The notes under the pieces: model-generated
Told to the model about the DNA's origin: nothing
The model's input: the letters and a program-made list of their open reading frames with translations, nothing else
Database searches by the model: none
NCBI GenBank assembly: GCA_023248995.1
Contig: JAHFDN010000014.1
Span: 1-63,385 of the forward strand
Direction: 5' to 3'
Source of the DNA: Candidatus Rokuibacteriota bacterium
Lineage (GTDB): Bacteria; Methylomirabilota; Methylomirabilia; Rokubacteriales; CSP1-6
DNA length: 63,385 nucleotides
Translations under genes and position numbers: made by a program
In this document: positions 7,832 to 20,696 of the stretch, one piece after another
How positions within the stretch are numbered: the stretch's first letter is position 1
Layout of the letters: every line of letters starts with the position of its first letter

Positions 7832-8767
7832 ATTCGCCGTCTGGCCGCCATTGACCTCGGGACCAACACGGTCCGGCTGCTCGTCGTCGAGCTCTCGAGC
7901 CCGGGCCCCTGGCGCGCGCTCCACCAGAGCCAGGCCATCACCCGCCTCGGCGAAGGCGTCGGCGCCACCGGGATCCTCGGCGACGACGCCATGGCACGCA
8001 CCATCGAGACCGTCGCCGACTTCTGCCGGACCGCCGAGGCCCTCGGCGCGCGCGAGGTCCTGATCGTCGCCACGAGCGCGGTGCGCGACGCCCGGAACCG
8101 GCAGGAGTTTCTGGACCACGTCGAGCGGAGTGTGGGCCGCAGGGTGAAGGTCGTACCGGGAGAGCAAGAAGCCCGCCTCGCGCTCCTCGGAACGCTCCAC
8201 GGGCTCCCCGGTCTGTCGGGCTCCTTGCTCCTCTTCGACATCGGAGGCGGGAGCACAGAGTTCATCCTGGCCCGGGAGCGGCGCCTCGCGGCCGCGGTGA
8301 GCCTGAGGCTCGGGGTGGTGGCGCTGGCCGAGAGCTACCGGACAGCGGACCCCGTGAGCCCGGCCTGCTACGCCCTGATGGAGCGGGAGGTCCGTGCCCG
8401 ACTGGCGACCGGCCTCGCCGCGCTCGCCCCCGTCACCCGCCCGGACCACCTGGTGGGCACGGCGGGGACCGTCACGACGCTCGCCGCGCTGGACCAGGAG
8501 CTCCCGACCTACGATCCCGAACGGGTCCACGGCTACGTCCTCGGGCGAGACCGGATCGAGCGGCTCCGCGAGCGACTGACCGCGCTCCCCGCGAGCGTCC
8601 GCGCCGAGCTGCCGTGCCTGCCGGCCGGGCGGGCCGACGTCATCATCCCGGGGATCGCCATCTGCCTCGCCGCCATGGAGCGCTTCGGGTTTCCGTCGGT
8701 CCGCGTGAGCGAGTTCGGCCTTCGCGAAGGAATCCTGATCGAGCACGTCGCGGCGATCGCGCCTTGA
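7832..8767 (+). CDS. ppx: Exopolyphosphatase/guanosine pentaphosphatase family protein with a non-standard start
   Basis: Ppx/GppA hydrolyses terminal phosphates of polyphosphate or pppGpp. The family's phosphate-binding motif appears near the start as LAAIDLGTNTVRLLVVE, the second as FDIGGGSTEFIL, and TSAVRDARN is also conserved. The length of 311 residues fits short Ppx proteins. No ATG, GTG or TTG exists in frame between the upstream stop at 7748 and the ATG at 7991, which would delete the essential first motif. Aligning to relatives, whose proteins begin M-R-(I/V)-A-A-I-D, puts the start at ATT 7832, one base after the kinase stop; CTG 7841 is the alternative. Translation is probably coupled to the kinase gene. 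Confidence 0.85.
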   Translation: MRRLAAIDLGTNTVRLLVVELSSPGPWRALHQSQAITRLGEGVGATGILGDDAMARTIETVADFCRTAEALGAREVLIVATSAVRDARNRQEFLDHVERSVGRRVKVVPGEQEARLALLGTLHGLPGLSGSLLLFDIGGGSTEFILARERRLAAAVSLRLGVVALAESYRTADPVSPACYALMEREVRARLATGLAALAPVTRPDHLVGTAGTVTTLAALDQELPTYDPERVHGYVLGRDRIERLRERLTALPASVRAELPCLPAGRADVIIPGIAICLAAMERFGFPSVRVSEFGLREGILIEHVAAIAP

Positions 8768-8793
8768 CCCGTGCGCCGGGGCGAGGCTAGGGT
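8764..8793 (+). promoter_or_regulatory. Promoter giving a leaderless proline dehydrogenase transcript
   Basis: TTGACC (8764-8769, overlapping the ppx stop), an 18-base spacer and TAGGGT (8788-8793). The expected start, seven bases after the -10, is the A of ATG 8800. No Shine-Dalgarno sequence precedes the ATG. Confidence 0.5.
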
Positions 8794-8799
8794 CCGAGC

Positions 8800-9726
8800 A
8801 TGCTGCGGGCGCTCCTCCTCTATCTGTCCCGCCGAGAACGCCTCGGGCAGGCGATGGAGCGACTCCCGTTCACCCGCCGGCTGGTCCGGCGGTTCGTGGC
8901 CGGCACGGGAGCCGACCAGGCCTTCACCGTCATCGCGGATCTCCAGCAGAGCGGGCTCCTCTCCGCCGTCACCTACCTGGGAGAAAACGTCCGCACGGCG
9001 GACGACACGCGGCGGGCCCGAGACGTCTATCTCGCGCTCCACGACGAGATCAAGCGCCAGGACTTCCGCTGCACCCCGTCGCTCAAGCTCACCCACCTGG
9101 GGCTACACCTTTCGGTGACGATCTGCCGGGAGAACCTGGAGCGCGTCCTCGAGCACGGGCAGGGCAACGGGCAGCTCACGTGGATCGACATGGAGTCCTC
9201 GACCTACACCAACCGCACCCTCGACCTCTACGACTCCGTGCGGCAACGGTACCCCAGCGCCGCGTGTGTGATCCAGGCGTACCTCAGACGGAGCGAAGCG
9301 GACATCCGGCGACTCATCGCCCGCGGGGCCATCGTCCGGCTCTGCAAGGGTGCCTATCGAGAACCCCCGCGGCTGGCTTTCCCGACGAAGCAGGAGGTGG
9401 ACGAACAGTACGCGCAGCTCATGGACCTGCTCCTCTCCCCCGAGGCGCTCGCCGCGGGGGTTTATCCCGCCTTCGCGACCCATGACGAGCGCCTGATCGC
9501 CCGCGCAGTCCGCCGGGCCCGCGACCTTCAGGTCCCCGCGGAGAAATTCGAAATCCAGATGCTCTACGGGATCCGCCACGACCTCCACGACCGGCTCCGC
9601 GATCAGGGGGTGCGGCTCCGCGTGCTCGTGCCCTTCGGGGAAGAGTGGTACGGGTACTTCGTGCGGCGGCTGGCCGAGCGGCCGGCCAACCTGATCTTCC
9701 TCTTGAGGAGTCTCTTCCGTGGCTGA
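8800..9726 (+). CDS. Proline dehydrogenase, monofunctional PutA/PRODH type
   Basis: An FAD enzyme oxidising proline to pyrroline-5-carboxylate and passing electrons to quinone. The 308-residue length suits the short bacterial PRODH family. Diagnostic stretches in order are TYLGENV, SLKLTHLGL, WIDMESS, CVIQAYLRRS, RLCKGAYREP, ATHDERLI, FEIQMLYGIR and FGEEWYGYFVRRLAERPAN; the last is the substrate-clamping YxxRRxxER signature. No pyrroline-5-carboxylate dehydrogenase gene is adjacent, so the second step must be encoded elsewhere. Likely peripheral to the inner membrane. Confidence 0.95.
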   Translation: MLRALLLYLSRRERLGQAMERLPFTRRLVRRFVAGTGADQAFTVIADLQQSGLLSAVTYLGENVRTADDTRRARDVYLALHDEIKRQDFRCTPSLKLTHLGLHLSVTICRENLERVLEHGQGNGQLTWIDMESSTYTNRTLDLYDSVRQRYPSAACVIQAYLRRSEADIRRLIARGAIVRLCKGAYREPPRLAFPTKQEVDEQYAQLMDLLLSPEALAAGVYPAFATHDERLIARAVRRARDLQVPAEKFEIQMLYGIRHDLHDRLRDQGVRLRVLVPFGEEWYGYFVRRLAERPANLIFLLRSLFRG

Positions 9727-9851
9727 CACCGGCCCGGGCCTGTCTCCAGAACGGACAGGGCCGGACGTCCGTTTCTGTCAGCACTTGCGATTCCCTCTCC
9801 CCCACGCCAGGCTAACTGCCCGAAAAGTCAATCCCTTCTGGATCGAGGGCT

Positions 9852-9868
9852 TTGGCATTTCACGTGCA
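9852..9868 (+). promoter_or_regulatory. Possible sigma54 (RpoN) promoter
   Basis: TTGGCATTTCACGTGCA carries GG (9854-9855) and GC (9866-9867) with exactly ten bases between, the -24/-12 spacing. The GG half is good; the -12 half reads GTGCA rather than TTGCA. It lies about 27 bases before ATG 9895. An rpoN gene is present in this window. Confidence 0.35.
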
Positions 9869-9894
9869 GTCCTCCTAGCCGGGGGGAAACCACT

Positions 9895-10344
9895 ATGGGT
9901 GTCCGTGGAGGAGCCGTGGCACATCTGGAGTATCGGCAGAGCCGTCCTTGGATCGAGCTCATCCTCCCCCTCTACGCCCTGGCCATGGTGATCGTCTACT
10001 ATCGCCCGCAGGCACTCCCCGCGGCCATCGAAGAAAAGTTCGTGGACGGGATGTTCCGGTGGGCGCTCTGGGGCATCGTGGGGGCGATGGGCGGAGTCCT
10101 GGCCCTCTCGGCATTCTTCCTCGCCTTCTACCTCCTGTATTCCCCCTTCTACCTCGTGGAGAACGCCAAGCGGATCCTCGACCCGCACGCGTGGGTGGAT
10201 CAGCGCGAGGTGCGCTTCTACGTCGGCTGCTTCCTTGTGTTCTGCAGCCTCCTCGCGCTCGGGTTCCTGAACCCGGAGGCTGCGCTGGTTTCCTTCACCC
10301 TCCTGGCGGGGTCCGCCCAGTTCCTCTGGCGCCTGCTCGTCTGA
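9895..10344 (+). CDS. Small polytopic membrane protein, family of unknown function (copy 1)
   Basis: A 149-residue protein with about four hydrophobic segments (near residues 20-38, 55-80, 103-122 and 128-147 by eye). A cytoplasmic-looking signature RILDPHAWVDQREVRFYVG lies between the second and third. Ribosome binding site GGGGGG lies before ATG 9895. A second copy at 60697-61152 shares about half of its residues, including RPW at the start, YYRP after the first helix and the RILDPHA-x-VDQ-x-EVRFY signature. Both are isolated from recognisable partners. I know no function for it. Confidence 0.8.
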   Translation: MGVRGGAVAHLEYRQSRPWIELILPLYALAMVIVYYRPQALPAAIEEKFVDGMFRWALWGIVGAMGGVLALSAFFLAFYLLYSPFYLVENAKRILDPHAWVDQREVRFYVGCFLVFCSLLALGFLNPEAALVSFTLLAGSAQFLWRLLV

Positions 10345-10392
10345 CGAGCTTCGCCGACCGATCCGCTCGACGGCCGGAGGGTCCCCCGGAGG

Positions 10393-10421
10393 TTGACAGC
10401 CGCGACCCTCCCGACTATGCT
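10393..10421 (+). promoter_or_regulatory. Strong sigma70 promoter for the HNH gene
   Basis: Consensus TTGACA (10393-10398), a 17-base spacer and TATGCT (10416-10421). The expected start near 10428 leaves a leader of only about five bases before ATG 10433, too short for a Shine-Dalgarno sequence. Confidence 0.7.
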
Positions 10422-10432
10422 TTGTCAGATAT

Positions 10433-10963
10433 ATGGATGAAATTGCCGTACTGGTCCTCAACTACACCTTCGAGCCGCTTCACTTCACCAACGCCAAGCG
10501 GGCCGTCACCCTCCTCCTGAGCGGGAAGGCCGAGAGCGTCGAGCCATCCCCCCGGGTCATCCGCTCGCCGTCCGTGAGCTTCCAGTTGCCCGCGGTGATC
10601 CGGCTGGCGGTCTACATCCGGAAACCCTTCCTGGACCGGGTCGCGTTCAACAAGAAGAACATTCTTCGGCGCGACAGCCACACCTGCCAGTACTGCGCCC
10701 GACGCGGCGAGCGCCTGACCGTGGATCACATCCTGCCGCGCTCGCGGGGCGGGGAGACCACCTGGACCAACGTGGTCGCCGCCTGCCTCCGGTGCAACCT
10801 CCGGAAGGGCAACCGCACGCTCACCGAGGCGGCGATGTCGCTGATCCGCGAGCCTGGCCACCCCCAGTTTTTGTTCTCCGTGCACCTCTTGCGTCATCCC
10901 CACGCCAACTCCTTCCTGGACTCCTGGCGCAAGTACCTGGTCGCCGTTCCCTCCGTCCTCTAA
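10433..10963 (+). CDS. HNH endonuclease-domain protein
   Basis: A 176-residue protein. The N-terminal half (VLNYTFEPLHFTNAKRAV) is typical of a widespread chromosomal HNH family of unknown role. The nuclease domain holds two zinc-type CxxC pairs (CQYC and CLRC) around LTVDHILPRSRGG and NVVAACLRCNLRKGNRT, the beta-beta-alpha-metal His-Asn-His arrangement. It precedes uvrB-uvrC by six bases, so it probably heads that operon and may take part in DNA processing (inference from context). It is a cellular gene of ordinary composition, not an obvious homing endonuclease. Confidence 0.88.
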   Translation: MDEIAVLVLNYTFEPLHFTNAKRAVTLLLSGKAESVEPSPRVIRSPSVSFQLPAVIRLAVYIRKPFLDRVAFNKKNILRRDSHTCQYCARRGERLTVDHILPRSRGGETTWTNVVAACLRCNLRKGNRTLTEAAMSLIREPGHPQFLFSVHLLRHPHANSFLDSWRKYLVAVPSVL

Positions 10964-10969
10964 GCCTCC

Positions 10970-12951
<1,982 letters not shown>

Positions 12952-12955
<4 letters not shown>

Positions 12956-14772
12956 CCTTAGAGGACAAGCTCGAACGCGCGCCGGACCGGCCCGGCGTCT
13001 ACCTCTTCAAGGACGCCAAGAGGCAGGTCATCTACATCGGCAAGGCGGCCTCGCTCCGGAGCCGCGTGCGCTCCTACTTCCAGGAGTCCCGGGCGCGCGA
13101 CCCGAAGACCGACGCCCTCGTCCGGCAGATCCGGGACCTGGACTACATCCTCACTGACAACGAGCTCGAGGCCCTGATCCTCGAGTCCAACCTGGTCAAG
13201 AAGCATCGCCCCCGTTACAACATCGTCCTGCGCGACGACAAGCACTACCCGTTCCTCAAGCTCACGACCAACGAAGACTTCCCGCGGCTGTTGGTCGCCC
13301 GCCGCGTCGAGAAGGACGGTGCCGCGTACTTCGGGCCCTTCTATCCCGCCACCGCCATGCGCGAGACGCTGCGCCTCGTGCGGCAGCTGTTCCCCCTCCG
13401 TACCTGCCGGATCAAGATCGACGGCACCCTCGAGCGCCCCTGTGTCCAGTACTACATCCACCGGTGCAAGGCCCCGTGCACGGGGTGGGAGACGCAGGAC
13501 GGGTACGCGCAGACCGTCCGCGACGTGCAGCGGTTCCTCGAGGGCAAAGACGACGACCTGGCCAAAACCCTCACCCGCGAAATGGAGGATGCGGCGGCCG
13601 AGCTCAGGTTCGAGCGGGCCGCGGTGCTTCGGGATCAGATCCAGGCGCTCCACAAGGTCCGGGAGCGCCAGAAGATCATCTCGACCGACGAGATGGACCA
13701 GGACATCCTCGGGGTGGTGCGCCAGGGGGGTGACGCGTGCGTGCAGCTGTTCTTCGTCCGGAAGGGACGTCTCCTGGGGCGGGAGTCGTTCTTCTTCGAG
13801 CGGCTGGCCGGCGTCGGGGACGGCCTGATCCTGGAGGCCTTCATCCGTCAGTTCTACGCTCGTAACGTCACGCCGCCGCCCGAGATCCTCCTCTCGGAGG
13901 AGACCCCGGAGCCGGCCCTGACGGCCGAGTGGCTGAGCCGGCGCCGGGAGGGCCGGGTGGAGCTCCAGGTGCCCCGCCGCGGCAAGAAGCGCGAGTTCAT
14001 CCTCATGGCCGAGGACAACGCGGCCCAGGCGCTCCAGACCCACCTTCTCTCAAGGGACGACCGGCAGCAGGTGGTCCAGGGCGACCTCCGTCGTGCGCTC
14101 AACCTCCCCGGCCCGCCCCACCGCATCGAGGGATTCGACATCTCGAACATCCAGGGGAGCGAAGCCGTCGGCTCCATGGTCGTGTGGGAGAACGGGGCCA
14201 TGAGGAAGGACGACTACAAGCGCTTCAGGATCCGGAGCGTCAAGGGCGCCGACGACTACGCCATGCTCGAGGAGGTGCTCTCCCGCCGCTACGCGCGAGC
14301 GCTCGAGGAGGGGACCGCGCTGCCGGACCTGATCCTGCTCGACGGCGGGCGCGGGCAGCTCAACGTGGGGGTCAAGGTCCTCGAGGCCCTCGGGCTCGAC
14401 TGGCTCCCCATCGTCTCCCTCGCCAAGCGCGAGGAGGAGGTCTACACGCCCGAGGGCCTCCACCCACTCGTGCTGGACCTGACCTCCCCGGGGCTGCTCG
14501 CGCTCCGGAAGATCCGTGACGAGGCCCACCGCTTCGCCGTCTCCTATCACAAGAAGCTCAGGAGCCGCCGGACGATCCAATCGATCCTCGACCAGATCCC
14601 CGGCGTCGGCCCCGCGATCAGGACCAACCTCCTGAAGTCGCTGGGATCTGCCCGGAAGGTCCGGGAGGCATCGGTCGCCGAGCTGGCGGCCGTGGCCAAG
14701 GTCACCCCGAAGCTGGCCCAGAAGATCCACGCGTTCTTCCACCCGCCGGACGAGCCGACCCGCACCACCTGA
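12952..14772 (+). CDS. uvrC: Excinuclease ABC subunit C
   Basis: Makes the 3' and 5' incisions during nucleotide excision repair. The 606-residue protein has an N-terminal GIY-YIG nuclease ([18 protein letters not shown]), a UVR motif (about 200-235) contacting UvrB, the RNase H-like endonuclease region ([32 protein letters not shown]) and a C-terminal double helix-hairpin-helix ([18 protein letters not shown]). It starts at GTG 12952 within the uvrB stop. A large hairpin follows the stop. Confidence 0.98.
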
Positions 14773-14823
14773 GGGCGCGCCACCGGTCTCCTGGATGGAG
14801 GGCGCCCGACCCGGTGCGCGCCC
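14773..14823 (+). terminator. Hairpin closing the HNH-uvrB-uvrC operon
   Basis: GGGCGCGC-C-ACCGG pairs with CCGGTGCGCGCCC (13 bp with one bulged C) across a loop of about 24 bases, starting just after the uvrC stop. There is no T-tract, so it may act as a 3'-end stabiliser or Rho-linked site. Confidence 0.5.
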
Positions 14824-14959
14824 AGAAGACTCCTACCCATGGAGCCCAGCCTGGGGCATAATAGCTGGCCGTCGGCCGGACCTTCCATGAGCCAGGGGAA
14901 CCTTTGGGGGAGCCCGGCTGTTACGCGCAGTGGAATCTCTCACGAAAGGGGGTGAATCC

Positions 14960-15220
14960 TTGATAAAAGCACTCGTCATCGCGATTGCGGCGCTGAGCCT
15001 GGTGGCCAGCCCCGCCATGGCCAGCCAGTGCCCGCTCCTGATCAAGCAGCTGAACGAGTCGGTCGGCAAGATGAAGGCCGACGACCCGAAGGTGGCCAAG
15101 GCCAAGGGGATGATCGCCGAGGCCCAGAAGCTCCACGACGCCGGCAAGCACGCCGACGCCATCAAGCAGGCCGAGGAAGCGGCCAAGCTTCTCGGGGTCA
15201 AGCTCCAGATGAAGAAGTAG
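14960..15220 (+). CDS. Small secreted helical protein, unknown function
   Basis: Starts at TTG 14960, chosen because a nearly perfect anti-ribosomal sequence (AAAGGGGGTGA) ends six bases upstream and the product then begins directly with a signal peptide (MIKALVIAIAALSLVASPAMA). The mature part is about 65 residues, highly charged and helical, with a single Cys near its start (SQCPLLIKQLNES) and repeated AKA/AEEA patterns suggesting one helical hairpin. It is a free-standing transcription unit between two hairpins. I do not recognise a function; abundance or a stress role would fit the strong ribosome binding site (inference). Confidence 0.75.
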   Translation: MIKALVIAIAALSLVASPAMASQCPLLIKQLNESVGKMKADDPKVAKAKGMIAEAQKLHDAGKHADAIKQAEEAAKLLGVKLQMKK

Positions 15221-15233
15221 CCCCCGTGGTCCC

Positions 15234-15264
15234 GGGGTGGATGGGCCGCCGGTCCATCCACCCC
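15234..15264 (+). terminator. Perfect 11-bp hairpin terminator
   Basis: GGGGTGGATGG pairs with CCATCCACCCC across a 9-base loop. It begins 14 bases after the stop of the small secreted protein gene and is followed by a weak T-rich tract. It separates that gene from the leuS promoter. Confidence 0.7.
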
Positions 15265-15273
15265 CTGCCGTTC

Positions 15274-15302
15274 TTGCTTCCCGCCGCTAAGTGTGGTAAA
15301 AA
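15274..15302 (+). promoter_or_regulatory. leuS promoter with a very short leader
   Basis: TTGCTT (15274-15279), a 17-base spacer and TAAAAA (15297-15302) preceded by TGG (extended -10). The predicted start near 15309 is about five bases before ATG 15314. Confidence 0.55.
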
Positions 15303-15313
15303 TCGGCATTAAT

Positions 15314-17808
<2,495 letters not shown>

Positions 17809-17809
<1 letters not shown>

Positions 17810-18312
17810 TGACCCGGCGCGCCCTCGTCCTGTCCCTGGCGCTGGCCCTCCTGGGAGGGTGCGGGTACTCCCTCCGGGGGAATCTCCCCGGCCACATTCG
17901 GACGGTGGCCATCCCCGTCTTCGCCAACAAGACTCAGCAGCCCGGCGCGGAAACCCTGCTCACGGCCGCGGTCGTGGATGCTTTCGTCACGAGCGGGCGG
18001 CTCCGGGTCGTCCGCCCGGAGGAGGCCGACTCGATCCTCCAGGGGGAGATCGTTGGCTACCAGTTGAATTCGCTCTCCTTCGATCCCGGCGCCAACGTCC
18101 GGGAGTACCGGCTGACGGTCACGCTGAACCTCGAGTTCCGCGACGTCAAGAACAACGCGGTGCTCTGGCGCCAGGATGGGCTCCAGGAAAAGGGCGACTT
18201 CCGGGTCCAGGGGCAGGTGGCGGCGACGATCACCAGCGAGGAGACCGCGCTCCGCGGCGCGGCGGTGGACATCGGACGGTCGATCGTCAACCTGGCCGTG
18301 GACCGGTTCTAG
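17809..18312 (+). CDS. lptE: LPS-assembly lipoprotein LptE
   Basis: Outer-membrane lipoprotein that plugs and chaperones LptD during LPS insertion. The 167-residue product has a lipoprotein signal MTRRALVLSLALALLGG with lipobox LGGC (Cys near residue 18), then GYSLRGNLPGHIRTVAIPVF, matching the LptE family. The position between leuS and holA is the same order as in many Gram-negative bacteria (leuS-lptE-holA), which supports the call. lptD is not in the window. Confidence 0.92.
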
Positions 18313-18324
18313 CGGTCGCGGCGG

Positions 18325-19323
18325 ATGGACTACGCCGGCTTTCTCCGCGAGGTCGAGCGGGGCGGCGTCCCGCCGGTCGCCCTTCTGCACGGGCCCGAGG
18401 CGCGCCTGCTTGACGAGGCGCTCGCCCGGGTGACGCAGGCTCTCTTCCCCGATCCGGCCCTCATTCCGCTGAGCCGCGAAGTCTTCCATGCGGCCGAGAC
18501 CGAGGTCGAGGTGATCGTCCGGTCGGCGCTCACCCTGCCGTGGACGACGGCCGCCCGGCTCGTCGTCGTCAAGGGTGCCCAGGCGCTCTCGGGAAAGAAC
18601 GCGGCGGCGCTCAGCGACTACCTGGGGGCACCCAACGCCTCCGCCCGCCTTCTCTTCCTGGCGGCGGAGCCGCTTCCGCCGACCCACTGGCTCGTCAAGG
18701 CGTTTCCCCCGACGGGGATAGTCGAGGTCCCGCGTCTCGCGGGCCGGGCGCTGGTCGCCTGGCTCCGGGCTAAGGCCGACGAGGAGGGGTACGAGTTGAC
18801 GGAGCCGGCGGCCCAGCTCCTGGTCCGCTGGGCCGGCGAGGACCTGACGACGCTCTCGGGCGAACTCGAAAAGGCCCTCCTCTTCTCCGGGCCGGCGGCG
18901 CGCAGGATCGACGAGGCAGAGGTGCGGCAGGTGGTCGGCGAGCACCGACTCCTCAAGACCTTCGAGCTGGCCGACGCTCTCGAGCGGCGGCAGCTGAGCC
19001 AGGCGCTGCCGCTGCTCGAGCATCTGCTCGCCTCGGGCGAAGAGCCGCTGGCGATCCTCGGGGCCCTCGTGCGGCAGGTCCGGACCACCTGGCAGGTGAA
19101 GGAGTGGCTCCGCCAGGGGAAGTCGGCCGAGGAAGTCGCCCGGACTCTCCGTCGCCCCGCCTACGCGATCGAGAACCTCGCCCGGACGGCCACATCCCTG
19201 ACCTCCCGCTCGCTGGCCCGCGGCCTCGCCCAGTGCTGGGAGGCGGAGCGGCGCCTGAAAGCGAGCGCGCGGCCGCGCTCGGAGCTGACGCTGCTCCTCG
19301 CCGACCTGTGTCGAGCCGGATGA
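18325..19323 (+). CDS. holA: DNA polymerase III delta subunit
   Basis: Clamp-loader wrench subunit that opens the sliding clamp. The 332-residue length and fold-typical stretches (PPVALLHGPEARLLDEAL, PWTTAARLVVVKGAQAL, KAFPPTGIVEVPRL, ELEKALLFSG, HRLLKTFELADALERR, ILGALVRQVRTTWQVKE) fit HolA. There is no functional Walker A, as expected for delta. It overlaps the next gene by four bases (ATGA). Confidence 0.93.
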   Translation: MDYAGFLREVERGGVPPVALLHGPEARLLDEALARVTQALFPDPALIPLSREVFHAAETEVEVIVRSALTLPWTTAARLVVVKGAQALSGKNAAALSDYLGAPNASARLLFLAAEPLPPTHWLVKAFPPTGIVEVPRLAGRALVAWLRAKADEEGYELTEPAAQLLVRWAGEDLTTLSGELEKALLFSGPAARRIDEAEVRQVVGEHRLLKTFELADALERRQLSQALPLLEHLLASGEEPLAILGALVRQVRTTWQVKEWLRQGKSAEEVARTLRRPAYAIENLARTATSLTSRSLARGLAQCWEAERRLKASARPRSELTLLLADLCRAG

Positions 19324-20687
19324 GGCGTCGGCTCGCTCTGGTCGGCCTCACCGTCCTCTGGCTCTCTCTCTCGGGGTGGTCGGCAGGCGCCGTCCGGGCC
19401 TCGGCCGAAGGGCGCCCTCCCGTCGGCCGCCCGGCCGGTCCGGGACTCCTCGCCGGCGCCCGGACGGTGGACGTCGCGCTCCCGGTCGGAGTGCCGCTGG
19501 CGGGCTACGGCGGTCTCGAGCGACGCCTCCGGATCCCCGACGTCCTGAATCGCTACCCGTACGCCTTCTGGTTCAAGCCCGGGACCGGCACCCATGATCC
19601 CATCACGGCGCGGGCCCTCGTGCTGGAGGGCGGCGGGCGGCGGCTCCTGTGGCTCGCCGTGGACCTCGTCGCGGTCGAACGCGACATGGTGCGAGAGGTC
19701 CGAACGCGCCTCGAGAGCCGGGGGTACCGCTACGACGGCGTCATCCTCGCCGCCTCCCACACGCATTCGGGCCCGGGGGCGTTCTCCCGCTCCGCCTTCC
19801 TGGGCTTCCTCGCGGTGGACCGCCTCGCCCCCGCCGTCCGCGCGCGACTCCTGGACGCGATGGTCCGGGCGGGCGAAGAGGCCGAGAGTCGCAAGGCCCC
19901 CGCACGCGTCGGAATCGGGCGGGGTGAGGTGCAGGGCATCACCCGGAGCCGGGTTGGCCGACCGCTCGACCCTGAAGTCGGGGTGCTGAAGGTCGTCGGC
20001 ACCGACGGGGAACCCATCGCGCTCGTCTGGAACTACGCCATCCACGGGACCGTGCTCGGCAAGGGCAACCTGCTGCTCTCGGGGGACGTCATGGGCGCCG
20101 TCTCAGAGGAGGTCGAGGGCGCCCTCCACGTTCCGGCGCTCTACGCCAACGGCGCCGTCGGGGACGTGAGCCCGGCCCTTCACGGCTGGCGCGGCCTCCA
20201 CGAGATCAGCCAGGCGCTCTCGAGCGAACTCCTCGCCGCGTGGAAACGCATACCGGTCGCCGCCGGCTCGCCCCTCTCCGTGGTGTCCCTGCGCGTCGGG
20301 CTGCCGCCTCCCCACCTGGCGCTCCGGAACTGCCTCGGCCGGGGGGTGCCGCGGTGGCTGACGCTCGGGATGGGGTGGGCGTTCCCCGCCGAGTCGGAGA
20401 TGGTCGCGGTCGCCATCGGCGACAGCGCCTGGGTGACGATCCCGGGGGAACTTGAGACGCAGCTCGGGCAGGCGGTCAAGGCGGAGGGCCGGCGGCTCTT
20501 CCGCCATGCCTTCGTCGTGGGGCTCGCGAACGATTACGGCGGGTACTTCCTGACGCCGGAGGCGTACGACCGGCCGAGCTACATCGCGTGCGCAAGCCTC
20601 TACGGAGACACCGGAGGACGCGTCGTGACGGAACGGGCGAAGGAAATCCTCAGAACGCTCTACGACCTGCAGGCCCGGGGAACGTAG
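19320..20687 (+). CDS. Secreted neutral/alkaline ceramidase-like hydrolase
   Basis: A 455-residue protein with a signal peptide (hydrophobic LALVGLTVLWLSLSG near residues 5-19). Family hallmarks are a zinc-binding His-x-His at residues 147-149 in SHTHSGPGAFS, NYAIHGTVLG (His242), LSGDVMGAVS and ANGAVGDVSPALHG. Ceramidases of this family release the fatty acid from ceramide. Bacterial relatives are often annotated only as neutral/alkaline non-lysosomal ceramidase, and true substrates are unknown. The C-terminal beta-sandwich of the large enzymes is absent, since these are normally 600-750 residues. It is coupled to holA by ATGA overlap, an odd functional pairing. Confidence 0.85.
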   Translation: MRRRLALVGLTVLWLSLSGWSAGAVRASAEGRPPVGRPAGPGLLAGARTVDVALPVGVPLAGYGGLERRLRIPDVLNRYPYAFWFKPGTGTHDPITARALVLEGGGRRLLWLAVDLVAVERDMVREVRTRLESRGYRYDGVILAASHTHSGPGAFSRSAFLGFLAVDRLAPAVRARLLDAMVRAGEEAESRKAPARVGIGRGEVQGITRSRVGRPLDPEVGVLKVVGTDGEPIALVWNYAIHGTVLGKGNLLLSGDVMGAVSEEVEGALHVPALYANGAVGDVSPALHGWRGLHEISQALSSELLAAWKRIPVAAGSPLSVVSLRVGLPPPHLALRNCLGRGVPRWLTLGMGWAFPAESEMVAVAIGDSAWVTIPGELETQLGQAVKAEGRRLFRHAFVVGLANDYGGYFLTPEAYDRPSYIACASLYGDTGGRVVTERAKEILRTLYDLQARGT

Positions 20688-20696
20688 GCGGAGCGA

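Noticed and set aside
5713-8265. 850-codon open frame on the minus strand across the kinase and ppx genes
   Set aside because: Antisense shadow in very GC-rich DNA; low-complexity product rich in Arg, Gly, Pro and His; the plus strand has clear domain signatures.
10433-10963. HNH gene as a homing endonuclease or defence nuclease
   Set aside because: It belongs by N-terminus to a common chromosomal HNH family, matches host composition and sits at the head of the uvrBC operon; no intron, intein or restriction partner is nearby.
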